This document shows, in pieces, positions 5,030 to 6,002 of a DNA stretch of 6,002 nucleotides. A program made the translations under genes and the position numbers. How positions within the stretch are numbered: position 1 is the first letter of the stretch; the number at the start of each line of letters is the position of its first letter. The stretch is from Nitrososphaerota archaeon (GTDB taxonomy: Archaea; Thermoproteota; Nitrososphaeria; Nitrososphaerales; CADDZS01), in NCBI GenBank assembly GCA_027314685.1, contig DAHVAI010000023.1, positions 1 to 6,002 on the forward strand, given 5' to 3'. The notes under the pieces were generated by a model. The model was not told the origin of the DNA and did not search any database. It worked only from the letters and a program-made list of their open reading frames with translations.

Positions 5030-6002
5030 ATGGCTATGAGTCAAGGACAAACACCAGTCGTAATTCTGAAAGAGGGAAGTTCTGAAAACAAGGGGCGCGA
5101 TGCACAGCGAAACAATATTTTCGCAGCTAAGTTGATCGCGGAAATTGTGAAGAGCAGTCTTGGTCCTCGAGGGATGGACAAGATGCTTGTGGACACTTTG
5201 GGGGACGTGACTATCACGAATGATGGTGCGACCATCCTGAAAGAGATTGATGTCCAGCATCCTGCTGCCAAAATGATTGTAGAGATTTCAAAGACAACTG
5301 ATAACGAGGTAGGCGATGGTACTACGTCGGCAGTGGTGCTAGCGGGCTCTTTGCTTGCAAACGCTGAAGAACTAATCAAAGAGGATGTTCACCCCACGAT
5401 TGTAGTCGATGGTTACAGAAAGGCTGCACAGAGATCCTTGCAGATTCTTGATAAGATTGCGATTGCTGTGCCTCCAACCGACAAGAAATGGTTAGTCAAA
5501 GTCGCAAAGACATCAATGGCTTCGAAACTAATCAGCAAAGAGTCTGATTTGCTTGCAACTTTGTGCGCTGACGCACTACTTGCTGTTGCTGAGAAAGTCG
5601 GAGAAGATTACAGGGTCGACATTGACGATGTGAAAGTAGAGAAAAAGACCGGAAGTGGTATCAGACAGACTGAGCTGATCAAGGGTATCGTGCTGGACAA
5701 AGAAATAGTCCACGCTGGCATGCCAAAGAGAATTGAAAGCGCAAAGATTGCCCTCATCAATTCTCCGCTTGAAATCGAAAAGACAGAGTTTGACGCAAAA
5801 ATAAACATCAGCGATCCATCGCAAATAAAGCAGTTCTTGGATGAGGAGAATTCAATGCTGAAAGGCATGGTGACTACGATAGCTAACTCTGGAGCAAACG
5901 TGGTCATATGCCAGAAAGGCATTGACGACATTGCTCAGCACTACCTTGCGAAGTCAAACATCTTGGCAGTCAGACGTGTAAAGGAATCCGACATGACAAA
6001 GC
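5030..6002 (+). CDS. Thermosome subunit (group II chaperonin), 3' end missing
   Basis: ATP-driven protein-folding chaperonin subunit that assembles into a double-ring complex in the cytoplasm, related to eukaryotic CCT. 324 codons are present of a usual length near 550. Equatorial domain: [10 protein letters not shown] (residues 43-52 from ATG 5030), [10 protein letters not shown] (61-70) and EVGDGTTS (93-100), with the D96 of the GDGTT motif needed for ATP hydrolysis. An intermediate segment follows (about 148-220), then the apical domain including [10 protein letters not shown] (about 247-256) at the base of the helical protrusion that closes the cage. The frame is open to the right edge. 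The start may be ATG 5030 or, better placed for the Shine-Dalgarno GAGGT, ATG 5036 ([14 protein letters not shown]). A TATA box lies about 45-50 bp upstream. It is divergent from the Phr-like regulator. Which paralogue (alpha, beta or another) cannot be decided here. Confidence 0.97.
   Translation, partial: MAMSQGQTPVVILKEGSSENKGRDAQRNNIFAAKLIAEIVKSSLGPRGMDKMLVDTLGDVTITNDGATILKEIDVQHPAAKMIVEISKTTDNEVGDGTTSAVVLAGSLLANAEELIKEDVHPTIVVDGYRKAAQRSLQILDKIAIAVPPTDKKWLVKVAKTSMASKLISKESDLLATLCADALLAVAEKVGEDYRVDIDDVKVEKKTGSGIRQTELIKGIVLDKEIVHAGMPKRIESAKIALINSPLEIEKTEFDAKINISDPSQIKQFLDEENSMLKGMVTTIANSGANVVICQKGIDDIAQHYLAKSNILAVRRVKESDMTK

Noticed and set aside
5041..5379. 112-residue - strand reading frame (and others up to 5931) opposite the thermosome
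   Set aside because: These are antisense shadows of a strongly conserved chaperonin gene.

Overview
The window looks like a chromosomal segment of an archaeon. The right edge carries a group II chaperonin (thermosome) gene, the centre carries a stand-alone TRAM-domain protein, and next to the thermosome lies a winged-helix regulator of the Phr/ArsR-like type. Start regions have AT-rich TATA-like boxes at archaeal spacing, and TTG start codons are frequent (three of the seven genes whose starts are visible). Moderate base composition and the style of the proteins fit the Nitrososphaerota (Thaumarchaeota) or a related TACK lineage. That placement is inference; there is no rRNA here to settle it.

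Left part, + strand, 1-3496: four co-directional genes concerned with nucleotides and DNA integrity. A family 5 uracil-DNA glycosylase (UDGb) enters from the left edge without its N-terminus. After a 75-bp gap comes a multidomain protein with two MazG-like all-alpha units (the second degenerate), a four-cysteine zinc-binding linker and a C-terminal Rossmann-like domain resembling nucleoside deoxyribosyltransferases or TIR domains. It is followed 12 bp later by orotate phosphoribosyltransferase (pyrE), which overlaps the start of a Y-family DNA polymerase (dinB) by 4 bp. The last three genes look like one transcription unit. Together they cover nucleotide-pool hydrolysis, pyrimidine synthesis, uracil excision and lesion bypass. 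DinB ends in a PIP-box-like peptide for binding PCNA.

Middle, - strand, 3510-4925: a TRAM-domain protein convergent with dinB, with a hairpin over the shared 3' junction; a 45-residue zinc-ribbon protein with its own TATA-like box; and a 233-residue winged-helix regulator with a long helical C-terminal part. The non-coding stretch 3873-4031 contains a short tandem repeat with an inverted repeat.

Right, + strand, 5030/5036-6002: the thermosome gene, cut by the right edge after the start of the apical domain. It is divergent from the regulator across about 104-110 bp. That space holds an AT-rich box usable in both directions, short direct repeats close to the predicted thermosome transcription start, and clear Shine-Dalgarno sequences for both genes. 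Regulation of the chaperonin by its neighbour, by analogy to the Pyrococcus heat-shock regulator Phr, is a reasonable hypothesis but not shown by the sequence. No mobile element, CRISPR array, tRNA or rRNA was seen.
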